Origin: Daedaleopsis sinensis
Taxonomy: Eukaryota; Basidiomycota; Agaricomycetes; Polyporales; Polyporaceae
Length of the DNA stretch: 64,000 bases
NCBI GenBank assembly: GCA_033807695.1
Contig: CM066310.1
Location: 372,001-436,000 of the forward strand
Direction of reading: 5' to 3'
A model generated the notes under the pieces. That model worked only from the letters and a program-made list of their open reading frames with translations. It had not been told where the DNA came from and searched no databases. A program made the translations under genes and the position numbers. Of the stretch, positions 39,529-51,921 are shown one piece after another. The stretch's first letter is position 1; every line of letters starts with the position of its first letter.

Positions 39529-41520
39529 CACGAGCTGCGTGCGAGCCTGTGGCAAGGGGGCGTGCGGCGATGCATGCAATACTTGCTTACCGCACGCAGC
39601 CCTCATATCGCGGCACGCGCGGTGGATGGTTCCTCTTCGTCCTGGCTGGATAGTATCATAGTGCCTGAACGTACACCGAGTCTGTATCCTTTCGCCAGCA
39701 CTCTTGATACCATACTTTCGACCACAGTCAACTCCCAATAAAGCGATTGTGGACCGAGGCAATTCGGTCGACGCCGTGTCTGTGCGATCAAGTCGGTTCC
39801 AGCTGACCGTGGTGCATGCTGTATGCTGCACGGTCACCGGTCACCGGACAGCGCTCGAAGGTGGAATTTGCAATGTGCGCGGCGGTAGAGCTCCCTGAGG
39901 CCTGAGAGGTGGAGGAAGGCCGGCAGAGACACGGCGGCTGAGCGGCCCCAATCCACGTCAGAGTGAGGAGGAGATAATGGAGATTGGGCGCTGGCCTCGA
40001 GGACGCGAACTTGGACTAAGCACTGTCTCGTTCCACGTCCCGCCGACGCTACTTTCATTCGCAAGCCCGAGGATCCGTCGAGCCGCCAGATTGTAATTGC
40101 GAGGACAGCGGATGGCGGGTGGCTGGGTCCCGGGTGGCGGGGTGGCGGGTGCCAGAGGATATGCATTTTGCGTGCATCGTGCAACATCATACATGCCAGG
40201 AGCTGTGGCGGACTGTCACGGCGGGCATTGGGATGGTCGACGGCTGTTGAACCATGCGTATATGTGATGAGCATGACTGGAAGCGAAGTACTAAAGTGAG
40301 GAAGGCGACCGCTCACTGTAAGTATTGGTCACTCGTAGTGCGATGAGGACGTGCCGCGCATCGTGTGGCGGTCGCCGGTCTGCGGTCTGCGTACGTTTGC
40401 CAGGTGTTCACGCGCCACATCCATTCGAGCCCAAGTTCATTGACCACACTTGCATCCGCCCGCGGCCTGTACCGGAACTCTGCAAAAAGCCTGAAATCAT
40501 AGTCAGTCAGCAGTACGGTCTAAAGCGGTTACGAGGGGAGCGGAGGGTTCGAAGACTGAAGTGGAAGCGGAGGCGGACGAGGGGAAGGCAAGAAACAGCG
40601 GGCTACACGATACATACACATTGTCTAGCGCTACGTATGTACATACACACCATTGATTTACACGTACACGTACACGGCGGGGGAAATGTCTAACTTCTGC
40701 AAGACATGCATACGGCGAGGGTGGGGGAGCGCTCGTCTCCTCCCGTGTCAGACTGCATGCAGTGTGGCCGCGAGGAGCGAGGAGCGAGTAGACGGGGGGA
40801 TACTAGGGATAAACTGGACGAGGGTCGGGGAGCGCTGTCGAACATGCGCGGCATTGCATTGGGTTGAACGCCGCGGAGCCGAGCACCAGCCCACGAAGCC
40901 AATGCACGCACGCGTGCAGCGGCGCCGCGGGCGGTGAGACCCACAGCGCCGAAGAAGAGGGGATGGAAGGGAGCGGAAGGGGATAGCGTTCGGTAGCCGC
41001 ACGAGCACGTCGAGACGGAGAAGGGGGGCGGGAGCGGGGCACGACCGGGGAGGAGATGGAAACAGGCAAGAAAGGGATACACGGTATGCATACAGGGAAG
41101 GGAGAACCGCGACTAACTAGCGACAGAGACGGGGAGATAGTGTACAGCGTACGGGGTACAGCGTGGGCCAGATCATTGTGCGATATCAAGAGCAACATAC
41201 ACGGAGATGCGAGGGAATAACAGCGGTAGCAGAGCGAGGGGGGCGACCAAGAAACAGCACTCACTATCGTACACAGGCACCAACCACACGGGGGGCGTGG
41301 GACGGGAGACGGACGCGGACGCGGGACGGGGAGACGGGGCGACAAGAACTGAGAGACGCAGACGATTCGTGAACGGTCACAGGCAGGGCATAGCAGAGAG
41401 CACACATACGTAGCAGACGAAGACCGCAAGAGAAAGACATCGATCGGGTCCAAGATACGTTCGGCAGAGATTGAGGTGTGGACGCACGTCGTCGTCGTCG
41501 TCGTCGCTGCCGTATCCGCC
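39529..41520. other. Intergenic, 3' of the WOPR gene
   Basis: No gene is supported. It includes a CATACACACC/CACGTACACG simple-sequence patch (about 40610-40680) and a long purine-rich, GGGA-dominated stretch (40720-41360) that would form the 3' untranslated or downstream region of the leftward WOPR gene. ORFs on both strands there are compositional. Confidence 0.4.
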
Positions 41521-44500
41521 TTACGCCCCCGCCCCGCCGCCACCACCTCCGCCGCCGCCCGCGCTGCTCCTCACGTCGCTCTCGGAGATCTCCTGGATGC
41601 TCGCACCCGTCGCCTGGGACGCACCCGCCGCAGATCCGTAGCCGCTGTACCCCGGCCACGGGACAGGCGGGTAGGCAGCGTACGCGTGGGGCGGAGGCGG
41701 GGGAGGGGCGGCGTAGTAAGGAGGGTAGTTCGAGGTCGACGACGCAGTCTCAGCAGAGGGATAGGCGGAGTATGCCGACGCCGGAGCAGTCGTGCTAGAA
41801 GCGTTGGCAGGAGGCGGAGACGGACTCTCCTGCGGCGGCGTCGTCGCCGAAGCATGAGCAGTGGCGAGTGGAGGGTACGGCGCAGGCGAGTACACCGGCA
41901 CTGGGTACTGGTAGTAGTTGTACGGAGTGTAGTGCGACGAGACGGCGGGGTCAGCGTAAGCACCCGTGGGCTGGTGGACAGACGAAGGAAGCGGCTGAGT
42001 GGGGGATTCCGCACCGGTGGCCTCGCTTTGGCTCGACGCCGAGTTGTTCTTCTTGCGCGACCTCTTGGGCGGGTTCGACCCAGAGCTGTAGGGATCGTAT
42101 CGCTTCGAGCGCTTAGTACTCGGCCCGGCATCAGAATCAGCGTAGTATCCATTAGAAAGAGGTGCGGGGAGGAGACGTGGGGAGACGTCGACGTCGTCAG
42201 CCTCACCCCGGTAGCGCGGAACACCGTCGACGCCGATCTCGACCTTGGGAGGGTTGCGGAAGTGCGTCTTGTCGAGGTATTCCGGACTGATCGTCAACGA
42301 CGCCAACTCGGGCAGCGACGACGGTGAGCGCAGGCGGCCTTGCTCGACATCCTCGATCTTGTAGTACGAAATCAGGTGTTGAGCGACGCCGCCGATTGTG
42401 AGCGAAAACGTCTACAACGCGCAAGGTAGGTCAGTGTCCGTTGTTGCGAGGGACGGGGAGATAGAACGAGGGCGCCCGATATGAGAGCGCATTCTGCATT
42501 CTACGGCGAGAAGCCCGCCTGTCACTTCTAGACAGAGAAGGAGCCATGGGAACGGCCACACAGTCTGCGGACCGCGGCCGCTGCCATATGCTACACCAGA
42601 GCGCCGAAAGAACGTATCCAGAGACCGACGCCTGCAATCCGGTCGTAGGCTGCGGTCTCCCTGGAACGCTCCAAGTCTCGCTGCTCCTGCTCCAGCAAAA
42701 TGGGGTACAGGCCAGACCATAGGAGCGAGAGACAATAAGCAGGTCTCGCAGAGGCGCAGTGCGAGAGCGCGCATAACGGCCACAATGACGCACTATAAGC
42801 GCAACAGATCAGGTCGTGGTAAGCGAGCCACGGCACCGCCAATAGCGTGACCACCCCAATCTCACCCAGAAAACTCGACGGTGCCTGCTTCTCGGCTTCT
42901 CTGGCTAGACCAGTGAATGTCGCGGCAGCGGTGTCAGAACCTGCAGTCACGAGAGGGATGGGATCACCCACGACGAGTGCGTTCGGTGTGAACAACCGCA
43001 ACGCGCTCGCGGTGCTGTGGTCTAGAACGATAGACAACCGTGCGTGGGGCGCGATACCGAAGCACCGCGAGCGCGAGAGGCTGCCCGACTATGGGGAAAG
43101 AAGCAATAGGGGTGGGCCACCATCCGAGATAACGCGCTCTGTCCACCAATAGCTGACCGATCTCACTGAGAGCGCAGTGCACCGCAGACTGCACATACCC
43201 CTGACAGCATCAAGAAGGGTGGCGGTTATGACGCTAGAGACCGTTCCCAGCTGGGGAGCAGCCAATCCGGGACCTGAGGAGACATGAGCGTTTCGTAACC
43301 TTTCCATCCGTGTCCGCGATTGAAGACACGGATGGGCGGGCTTATCGGTACGAGGCCTGCACGAGCTGGATGCAGAACGCGTACGACAGCGAAAAAACGT
43401 CGCGCACGGCAAGGAGGACGAGAGAAAATGCACCAAAAGGCGCCGTACGCCGCAGACCGCACATCCCCCGAAGAAGAGGTAGCGATCAGGATACCGGAGA
43501 CCGTTCCCAACTCCGAGACCAGCCAATCCGAAGTCCAAGGAAACAAGAATGGTTCGCGACGACTTGAGCCGTCATGCATAGCCAATGACGGGACATGTTA
43601 GGTTCAAGGCTTGCAGGACGTCGCGAACGGCGGGGAGAAAGATAAAAGACGATATCAGACTGAAATGTATGCGTTCCCTCGTGGGGGATCCAAGCGCACG
43701 GGTCTGCCGGATATGGGGAGAGAAGGAATAGGGGTGGGTCACCCAACACTTCTCCACCAATAGCTGGCCTTTCTCGCTGAGAACGAGATGCGCCGCAGAC
43801 CGCATATACCCCGAACATCATCAAGAAGCCGATACCGGAGACCGTTCCCAACTAGGGGATCAGCCAATCCGGGGCCCAAGGAGACATGAACGGTTCGCGA
43901 CGTTTTGGGCCGTCGCACACGCGGAATGATGACAGATACGGATGGATGCTTATCGGTACGAGGCCTGCACGGACCAGAGGGCGTGCAGGACGCGTACGAC
44001 AGCGAGAAATGGCGCATATAGCCAAGAGGGAACACAGAGCACGACGTCGGGGGCAGAAACGGAGACGAGGAACGCACCTTCTTCATCATGCCCCCAGGCT
44101 TGAACTTGTAGCTGTTCGTGAGGCTGCCAACGAGGATCCGTTCGCGCTGCCTGTCGATCCCGAGGCGGCTGGCCTCGCTCTTGGGCCTGGAGAGGGTCTG
44201 ACTGTCCTGCTTGTTGTTCTCCTCCTGCTCGGCATTTGCTGCAGCCTCTGCGCGAGCGCTCCTGTGGCCCGCGCCCCTTTTCTCCGTCTCGCGATAGAGG
44301 AGGAAGTTGCCCAGGATCCTGCTGGGGCTCCAGAAGAAACCGTCGGTCCACCGCTTGATGCCGCTCTCGTCCTCGTCGAAGACGAAGACGGAGCCCGAAG
44401 TGATCATCTTGCGCTCGGAATCAACCAGACGGCGAGTTACGCGCGGGATAAGACCCCTCCTTGCGGCCTCCAGGATGAGCAGCGCGTCCCCCGTCGTCTC

Positions 44501-44566
44501 TATCCACCCCGACCACGGGGGCTCGGTCCACTGGGAGTTGTTCGACTGAGAGTCGTTGCCAGACAT
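41521..44566 (-). CDS. WOPR-domain transcription regulator (Gti1/Pac2/Wor1 family)
   Basis: A DNA-binding regulator; relatives (Wor1, Ryp1, Gti1, Pac2) switch development, dimorphism or nutrient responses. Exon 1 (44566-44078) opens with the WOPRa half: WSGWIETTGDALLILEAARR, GSVFVFDEDESGIKRWTDG, FFWSPSRILGNFLLYRE. It then has a charged linker and SLTNSYKFKPGGMMKK. Exon 2 begins at 42411 with TFSLTIGGVAQHLISYYKIED (the WOPRb half) joined in phase 0, which shows that the whole 1,666-nt interval is one intron. The C-terminal half is Ser/Pro/Tyr-rich with KRSKRYDPYSS and KRSRKK basic patches, and ends with a Gly run at the TAA on 41521. Both WOPR halves are complete. The intron is far longer than any other in this window. 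Confidence 0.93.
43080..44040. repeat. Degenerate tandem repeats within the WOPR intron
   Basis: Several blocks recur in the same order. GAGACCGTTCCCA followed by CAGCCAATCC occurs at about 43237, 43497 and 43838. TTATCGGTACGAGGCCTGCACG...GCGTACGACAGCGA occurs at about 43340 and 43950. ACCAATAGCTG...CTCGCTGAG-like blocks occur at about 43146 and 43757. AATAGGGGTGGG occurs at about 43107 and 43729. Spacings of about 260-340 bp suggest three imperfect units, the middle one shortened. Confidence 0.75.
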
Positions 44567-46829
44567 GAGGCTATATGCGCAGAGGAGTGATAAGCCTGCA
44601 CATCGTCCATGAGGATGAGCACAGCACCAGCAACAACCACGCCAGAGACGGGGGCAACGTCGACGACGGCCGGAACGTCAGCGAGAACACGAACAAAGTT
44701 TGGAAACAAAGTTGACTGACCGCGAGTTAGATTCGTCGGGCTGGTGGGCGAGGCAAAGAAGGTTCGCGCCCCGCCATGCCGACCACGCCACAATTGGTCG
44801 TCCTCCGACGATCCCGTTTCTAACTCCGACACTCAACTCCGACCGCCTCAGCCACTCTCAGCCACCGAAGACCTCTTCTTGCCTCTTGACTTCATCTTTC
44901 CATCTCTTTCTCGTTTATCTCGACCTCCTGTAGCTCTACCATTGCACCTCTTTGCGCTGGGATTGTACGCGGAATTTTGCCGGAGCTCAGGCAAGTTAAA
45001 GCTCCTCACCTGCTTCTCAGCCAGTCACGACAAATGAATCTGGGATCTAACCCAATCTAGCGGACACACTTCGCTCAGCTCCTCCTGATCGTCTCGCGGA
45101 CTTGTCGATCGCCCTTCATCGCGTATCTCTCAAATGAACGAAGCGGCACCACTTTTATTTCCGTCCCAGCGGCCTCTGAACCGTATTTATCGGCTGTTGG
45201 GCAGACACGAGGGGTCGGACCCTCTCTCCGGACGGTCTGCCACGGTCGCCAACCTCGAGGAGCAGCGTACTCCTCGCATTTGCTCTCCTAAGTCTCGAAA
45301 AGGCTACTCATCCATCCGGGAGCGCAATCGGTGTCCGACAACGTTTCCTGCTGACTCATGGTCGATTATTCTTCACTCATCCGGCGCGGAAAGATGCGGC
45401 TCAAATACTCCGCGAACGTCTACACGGTCGGTCCTGTAAACGTAGGCTTTCAGCTGGAGGCCTGCTCACACAAGGATTTAAGCAGATCACATAAAGATCT
45501 GATGAATCCTTGCATTTTACTGCCTCCGTGGTGCGGATGTCGTCATTGTGGTCGTATTCTATTGCTTCTGTACATTCAGTGGACTCACGAATGCTTTGAA
45601 CTCGACGTTGCTCTCTACTCAGTGCACTCTCCGAGCAGGCTGCATGGTCCAGCCTCGATAGACAATCATTCGGACCCACTCGATCTCTTATACCGATACT
45701 GCATCGCGACTCATCGACAAAACCAACTGGACACCTCGACACTCAGGCTACTTCCTGACAACGCTGCACCTAGCGATCGAGTGTGGCGTAGATTGCCACC
45801 AACTACACTGTGCTGTGGCTTCAGATCTACGTGGAAGCAACGCTACTCGTTCTCTTGTTGCATATCTGTGGCTCCGAGGTCCACGACCATTGCGCGGTAC
45901 GGCGTATGATCGTGGCTCCCAACCTCACTCTCCCTGGCTGCTCCACCTTTCAATGGGCGTCCGCCCACATTCGCGGTCGGCGGAAGCCTGACATACGGTC
46001 ACCCCTGGTCACCCTCGCGCGATAGTATATCCAGCGAATACGCGATTGCGCGATCTGCACCCCTGCTCGACCTCGCTCCCGGGGAGCCCAGACATGGAGT
46101 ACTGGCCTCGAGGGCTATCAGCGGGGGTTCTAGGCCTTCATCCTCTGCCCATTCCCGCCGCAGCTCTGGCAGGCACGATTCAGCACTCGCAGAGCACGAA
46201 GGGCAAGGAAGGCCACGCGGAAACAATAAGTAGAGTAACCCCGATTGCACATCCGGAGATGCGTTGAAGTACCCCGCATCACTAGGTCGTCATCTTCACA
46301 ATCGATCCATGAAACTCGTCCCTGCACGAATGTCACATACCCGCAGACTATTCGCTACAGCGGTGTCGTGCACTGCTCGTCCTCTGGTGGACGCCACTTG
46401 ATCGAGTGACGAGTCTCGACATAGACAGGTTGGTAATGCTCGCCAGGACAGTCGCCGCACCATTAGTCAGGTATGAACATTCAGCACTCATCCTCTTCTC
46501 TCACTGGCCCTGAATGACTGAGATTCAGAACGCATACAGTACGAGGTGGGATGATATGGGCGATAGCTACTTCATGTAATCGAAGCGCGCCCACCATTGA
46601 TCGAACGTATCTCGACTTTGAAGCATCGATGCATCAAGCCTGAACGTTGAGCAACCTTCCGTTTTCGTATGTGATAGCTATTCCCGCAGTCACTCTCCAA
46701 ACTTCAAAGCGACCCAGCAGAAAGCCGGATATTCGATCGAAGCCGCTTCACGGTCATGGTAGTCTCTACACCAGCGGCCTTCGGTGCAAGGAGGATTGTA
46801 TACTAAACGCACCAGCCTCGAATGCAGCA
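44567..46829. other. WOPR upstream region; possible small ORF
   Basis: Long 5' flank of the WOPR gene, as is usual for such regulators. A plus-strand ORF at 45134-45439 starts well (MNEAAPLLFPSQRPLNRIYR) with mixed codon use, and another at 45358-45909 encodes 183 residues, but neither shows a domain. I treat both as unproven. Confidence 0.3.
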
Positions 46830-47250
46830 CCGCGCCCCCGCTGAACAGCAAGCTTAGCCTCATCTATGGCATCCGCATCGAGTCCATCGACGACCCCATG
46901 TGTCTCGAGGTAGTTTGTCATGTGAGAACCCGAGGCCGTCTTCACTAAGCCTACTCCAATGCGGAATTACGATGCAGGAACTCTGGTGACTGGTTATATG
47001 GGATCCTGTCTAACCTCGTCGACTTTCTCCCTGTCCTTCATTGCTCGTCCGAGTCGAGCCTCAGGACCTCGCGCGCGTAGAACTTGAAGCTGCAACAGGA
47101 TATCCTCAAATCCAATCATCCTTTGTCTGTTCGTCGCTGACGTCGAGGCGCGCATGCGGCACGGCAACCATGTCCCAGAGTGCCTCGCGAAGCTCGACTT
47201 CTGACCATCGACGGCGTGGAGACGTCGACACGAATGTTCTCAACGTTGCA
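46830..47250 (+). pseudogene. Cytochrome P450 relic
   Basis: Three collinear matches to the intact P450 at 33.6-35.8 kb, in different frames. LSLIYGIRIESIDDPMCLEV matches LMLIYGTRTESMSDPIVPEV. GILSNLVDFLPVLH and NLKLQQDILKSNHPL match GSISNIVDFLPFMQ and KLHQDILNFNIPF. VEARMRHGNHVPECLAK matches MEARLDRGDHVPDCLAK, then TIDGVETST matches the helix I GGVETTA. In-frame stops (TAG after TSRA, TGA after KLDF) and frameshifts break it. The N-terminal anchor and haem-binding loop are missing. It is on the opposite strand from the intact gene and is a decayed close paralogue. Confidence 0.8.
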
Positions 47251-47512
47251 GGATAAATCATCTTATCCAACACTACAAGATCCGTTACACCTATCAAACG
47301 CAAAGTTGTCGGTTAAACTGAACTCGAAAACGATACTAGTAGACCAGTATAGAATCGAGACAGCATTCAGCAAAATAAGTGGTACATTAAGAGAGGAGGG
47401 GTTGAGCAAAGGGTATATGAGAGAGCGGTACAAATACAGAGCACATGTATGCCAGTACAGAAAACAAGTCGTGACGATGGAAAAACATAACAATATCAGA
47501 AAGCTTGAGATT

Positions 47513-50359
47513 CTACTCCTCCCTCTCCGGCGCGTTCCCCTTAGACTTTTCAGCCTGCCCACGTCGTGGAGGCGTGACCGGAGGCCTAGGCGGAACAAGC
47601 AGAGCTGCCTGGACTTCAAAGTTCAGTCGCAATCTCTTGTTGCTGCCTTCCTCGTCGATAGTCTCCAGCGTCGGGTCGAACGACTTGTTGTCCTCGACCT
47701 TCCAGTCGGCCGGAACCTGGTCGCCCACCTTGTCCGCCGACCATGAATCTGAAGCACTCATCTCGTCGAGGAAATCGATCACACCTCCGTGCCCTGAGAC
47801 CAACTTGGCCTCGGCGAACTGTGCCGCTGTGGGCATCGGGGGGCCGTTCAACGCTGGCTTGCGTGTTGAAGAGGCAGCCTTGGGTTCGAAAGCTTTTCCG
47901 AGACGCGATGCGCGTGCGTGCATCTTTACACGAGGCTCGGGGGCGGCGGCCGGAGCGGGAGTGGGAGCGGAAGGAGGATTGGGCTCGGCCGATTCCACCT
48001 CGTCGGTCGACAGGGAACTCTCGTACCGCTTCACGTGGTAGTTCGCACTGAACCAGCTAAGGAGCTTCTTCACCAACCAGTCCATGGGTCCTTCGAGCTG
48101 GAGTCCTACGTCGCCGGCAACTAGCTCCCCGTTTTTGATAGCGTTGAGCTTGGTAGAGCCGCAGGCGTACTTCCCGTTCACGATAGTATAGCAGTCAAAG
48201 AACTCGTCCAGGAAGTTCGCGATCGTCAAGTCGTTGTAGTTCGACCGCATGTACCGGATGGCGTAGTAGAGCAAGACGTAGAAGAAGGCCTCGAGCTCGT
48301 CGCAGACCTCGACGATCTTGGTCCTTGGGTGGTTCAAGATTGCGACGGACATGAACTGCCAGGTAGCCTGTCGTTCATGCAATAAAAATCAGTGGTCCGG
48401 TTCACGATTACAACAGATGATGGCTCACCGTGCGTTCCGGCTGGCGGGGACCATTCGCTCTGTCGCCCGTAGTAATCGGCTTAGACATCTCCCAATCCGC
48501 AAGTATCCCGATCGACACAACAAGCAACTCTCCGTCCTCTGTCTTCTCGATCACGGGTAAAATGAGGACATTACCGCCACTGATGTCGCGGTGCATAATC
48601 CCTAACTCAAACGCCTTGCTGTGTGCTGATGAATGATGTCAGCTAGACCGACTCGGAAACTCATGTCCGAACAACACTCACCAATGATACAGTCTCGGAT
48701 GATCTCCACCAGTTGGAGCCCGTACTGGAACTCGCTGAGCGGTAAAGCCACCTCCTGCACTACAAGACGGTAGTGCCGGTGGCGCCTCAATGGGCAGGTT
48801 GAACCGGGCGAGTGGGTGGAAGGAGGAATTCCATCGGGTCGCGAAAGATCCTCTTCGTCATGCTCCTGGCGCCGTTTCCTCTTGTTGCTCGATGTCGAAG
48901 AAGGTTGGGGACGTGGGCTGGACGCGCCAACAGGCGTTACGAAGTCCTCCTCAGAGGTCGTGGGATGCGCATGCTGGTACTCCCACCAGGCCGGCGTGAG
49001 CGTGTCCTGCTCCTCGATGTCGCCATGGCAAACCAGAGTGGGAACGGATGGAACTTTCCCGTCGTTGAGCTCCTTGAGGACGACACCTTCCTGCTCGACC
49101 TTGAGGTAATGCGCCCTCCACGCGTCCTTGAGCCACACGAAACGCCCCGTCTGGCAGTCGAGCGCGACGTAGCCTCGTGTACCACGGCCGATCAATCCCG
49201 TCGCTCGGAAGGAGGGCTTGCAGACGAGGAATTCGTGTGTCTCGGCGCCGTTAGGGACACTGAGGCAGTAACGAGGCCACTCGGACTCGAGCGATTTTTG
49301 AAATTGCTCGCGGACGTATTTGAAGACAGGAGGTGGCTTATCCGCAGACATGTCTGGAATCTCGTCATTCCGTAACGGTCGGTCGGTCACGGTGTGGTCG
49401 ATGTCGTTGTGGGGAGCGGCTGCCAGGTCCATCTTCCGGTAATTTTCATCACCAGGCAAGACTCGCACCGCTGTTGGGTCGCAGCCAAGCTGTACGTTGG
49501 ATAGTGTCGAGATCCGCCAGAGGATGTCGCAGAAGAACTCCCACTCCGTGTAATAGTCGATCACGTATGTGACGACGGAGCCAGATCGGTCCCAGCGAAC
49601 CAACCGACAGAACCGGCCAACGACAACGAGCATGAAGACGGCGACGCGGTGTTGGATAGCCATGAGAAACTCAGCGTAAGTAGTGATCTGACCGCGACCC
49701 TCCTGGCGCTTCTGCGCATCGTTCCGGGAAACGTTGGGATCGATGTGTTTGGAGCCGAACGGATCCAGAAGGGTACCGTGGCTGTCAAAGCGCTTGAACT
49801 CGACAGGGATAAGTTGATCGATCCAATGGGCCTTCCCGTCGGTCGGAGCGTCGTCCTTGCGGAAGAGCGCAGCGTCTACTTTCTGTCGCTCGGAGTCGAT
49901 CATCGCGGGGTCGGGACGATTTCCACAGTGGCATAGTTTCAAGCCGGGAATAAGGTTATTGTTGTTGATGGCATCGATCTGAGAAAGCATCGAGGAGATG
50001 AGCTGCGATGTCATCGAGTAACAAGTGAAGATATCGGATAGACTCACGAATTTCCTGGTGATCGCATCCTCAGACATGGAGTTTGCGTCACTCAACTCTT
50101 CGAAGGGGTTGGTTGCGGGCCGACCAACAGAGCGTCCTTTGGGACTGTGCGAAGGACGTGGAAAGAACGCGTCACCGAACACCTGGGGTTCCACGCTGAC
50201 GTGCTTGTGATTCATGTCCTTCGCTGTCTTAGTGCGTCGTCGTCGGAGGGATGGTTTCCCTTTCTTCCCGCGAGTAGCCTGCTCTTTTCGCCCTCTGATC
50301 GATGCCACTTGGTGCGGAGTGTCAGAGTTCGGTATCAAGTATGCAGGAAGAGAAGCCAT
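47513..50359 (-). CDS. FunK1-type fungal protein kinase (copy B)
   Basis: Paralogue of copies A and C, closest to C. The start at ATG 50359 (MASLPAYLIPN) is preferred over the in-frame ATG at 50539, because a TATA box lies between them. Segments in order: KLCHCGNRPDPAMIDSERQK (nearly identical in C), the FunK1 core FMLVVVGRFCRLVRWDRSGS, TRGYVALDCQTGRFVWLKDA, a KRKRRQEHDEEDL insert, RHYRLVVQEVALPLSEFQYG, the catalytic IMHRDISGGNVLILP, and DWEMSKP in the DFG position. The last exon begins WQFMSVAIL, contains FFYVLLYYAIRYM, and ends in a basic tail (PRRGQAEKSKG). About five exons, introns of 50-70 nt. Intact as read. Confidence 0.9.
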
Positions 50360-51848
50360 GATGGGGGAGGAAAGTGGTACCGGACGACTTACAGTGCGGG
50401 GTTTTATATACTCAGACGAGGTTCTGGTTGGAGGCGATGTGGTCCGCGGCTGGACACAATGCGACTGGGCCACGGAAAGTGAGTCAAAGCTAGCCGATAC
50501 CAGGCACGAATATGGAGGAGACAATAGGGCGGTGCACAAAGGGACAAACGTCGTGGTTCAAGTTGAACACGTTAAGCGCCTCCTGAGAGTCGCGTCTACC
50601 TGCCTTATGTGGACGCGCCATGAGGTTCGCTTATACGCACAAGCGCCCAGACATCCTCGGTGACGCTACCGCTCTTCTTTCTCCCTGCCCATTAAAAATA
50701 TCTTGCAGGACGCAGTGCCTTATTGATACTGTACCTCTATGCTACAAATATTCTGGTCGCAATCGCAGCAGTAGTGCTTGCAACCAAATAGCAGCCTGTG
50801 GTTAGCATTACACAGCCACAACTTGCTCACGGCTCCGAGGGGGCTGTTCTACTTGTAGCTTTGACAGCCAACTGCAGGGCTGCCATGCTGCAACCTCATG
50901 CACCGGTATGTCGGACTAGCAGATGCGGAAGCCGGGTGACGCACTGCGCATATGCCGTCCATCGCAAAGCAATATTCAGTTGTTCGCCTGAACTGAGTGC
51001 CAGTGTGCGGCGGACACATCCCGATCTTGAAGAATCCAAAAAGGGATCACAATGAGAGCGCGTGGATCTGGCGTGGATTTGCAGGTCCGCTTTTCGTCCA
51101 CTGGCCAACTCCCACGCTAGTGCCGCGCGGCCTCAGGAAAGCTGCACCCCAGCTTTGCTCTCAGACACTCAGACGATAGCGAAGCACACGAGGTTGAGCT
51201 TTGAATCGCTCCCACAAGTCCTACAATACGGATCTCCAGGTCCTATCCGGTCTAACCCTCTTGTACTCATTTAATCACTGGTACGAGTACGAGGGACGTT
51301 CTTCAAGTTCAGTCCGACTCGGAGTTGGGGTGCATACGCAAGTTCCGTGACCGTCGTCAACAGCTTTGGACACTGACATATACAAAAACGGGTCCTGGTG
51401 ACACACGATGCGCCGTGAGATCTACTATGGCGTTGTCTGGCAACCCCGGCTATGCCCTGACACAGAGCTGCCATGCTCCGAGCCGGGCCGTCGACTGCCA
51501 TTTGGCACAGACTACTTATACGATGGTGACCGGTCCAGTTGGGACCATATCCGTTTCAAGGCACAAAAAGCTCGAGTGCCGAAACCAAAGCATCAATCAA
51601 CGGGTAGCTGGAGATAAATAATTACGATAGCTAGTAGGCGGGCTAGTGGTGCCGGTGATGGTTAGAGTCGAAGTGGCATGGGCGTCTCCAAGTTGTCTTC
51701 ACATAAGTGGATTTCGAGTGATCGCAGTGGACATTTTGGTGAAAAGATTTCCAATCATGCTTCCTCGAGCACTCTACCCATGTTTCGGAGTTGCTACGGG
51801 TGCAGGAAAATGTGCGGTCGTGGAAAAGCAAAAGTAAGCGGCTCCAGA
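50360..51848. other. FunK1 B upstream region with duplicated promoter block
   Basis: The stretch at about 50455-50650, read on the minus strand, resembles 56755-56960 read on the plus strand, before FunK1 C. Shared blocks include AAGCGAACCTCATGGCG, GTCCA, AACTT and ACCACGA in the same order. The duplication therefore carried upstream sequence as well as the kinase. The rest (50650-51848) shows no gene. Confidence 0.55.
50402..50410 (-). promoter_or_regulatory. TATA box of FunK1 B
   Basis: TATATAAAA on the minus strand, 43 bp before the ATG at 50359. It lies inside the longer ORF extension and therefore argues against the upstream start. Confidence 0.6.
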
Positions 51849-51921
51849 TGCCAAGAGCGTGGATTGAACACGCGACCTCCAGAACTTCAGTCTGTTGCTC
51901 TCCCAGCTGAGCTATCTCGGC
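51849..51921 (-). tRNA. tRNA-Phe(GAA)
   Basis: 73 nt folding as a full cloverleaf. The acceptor stem GCCGAGA pairs with TCTTGGC, including a G-T wobble. D-arm GCTC...GAGC, anticodon loop CTGAAGT (GAA), variable AGGTC and T-arm GCGTG TTCAATC CACGC follow. There is no intron. It differs from the copy at 55198 only in the acceptor stem, where position 5 is A paired with T instead of G with C: a compensatory change that keeps the fold. A TTTT run lies about 12 nt after the 3' end. Discriminator base A. Confidence 0.95.

Noticed and set aside
41476..42327. 283-codon plus-strand ORF over the WOPR C-terminal exon
   Set aside because: Arg/Val-rich complement of a Ser/Pro/Tyr-rich coding exon; the minus frame continues the WOPR domain.
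45358..45909. 183-codon plus-strand ORF upstream of the WOPR gene
   Set aside because: No domain and no splice support; the residue mix looks random.
47513..48124. Plus-strand ORFs opposite the FunK1 B last exon
   Set aside because: Mirror frames of the Pro/Ala-rich FunK1 B tail.
50360..50539. 60-codon N-terminal extension of FunK1 B
   Set aside because: Contains the TATA box and has no counterpart in copy C.
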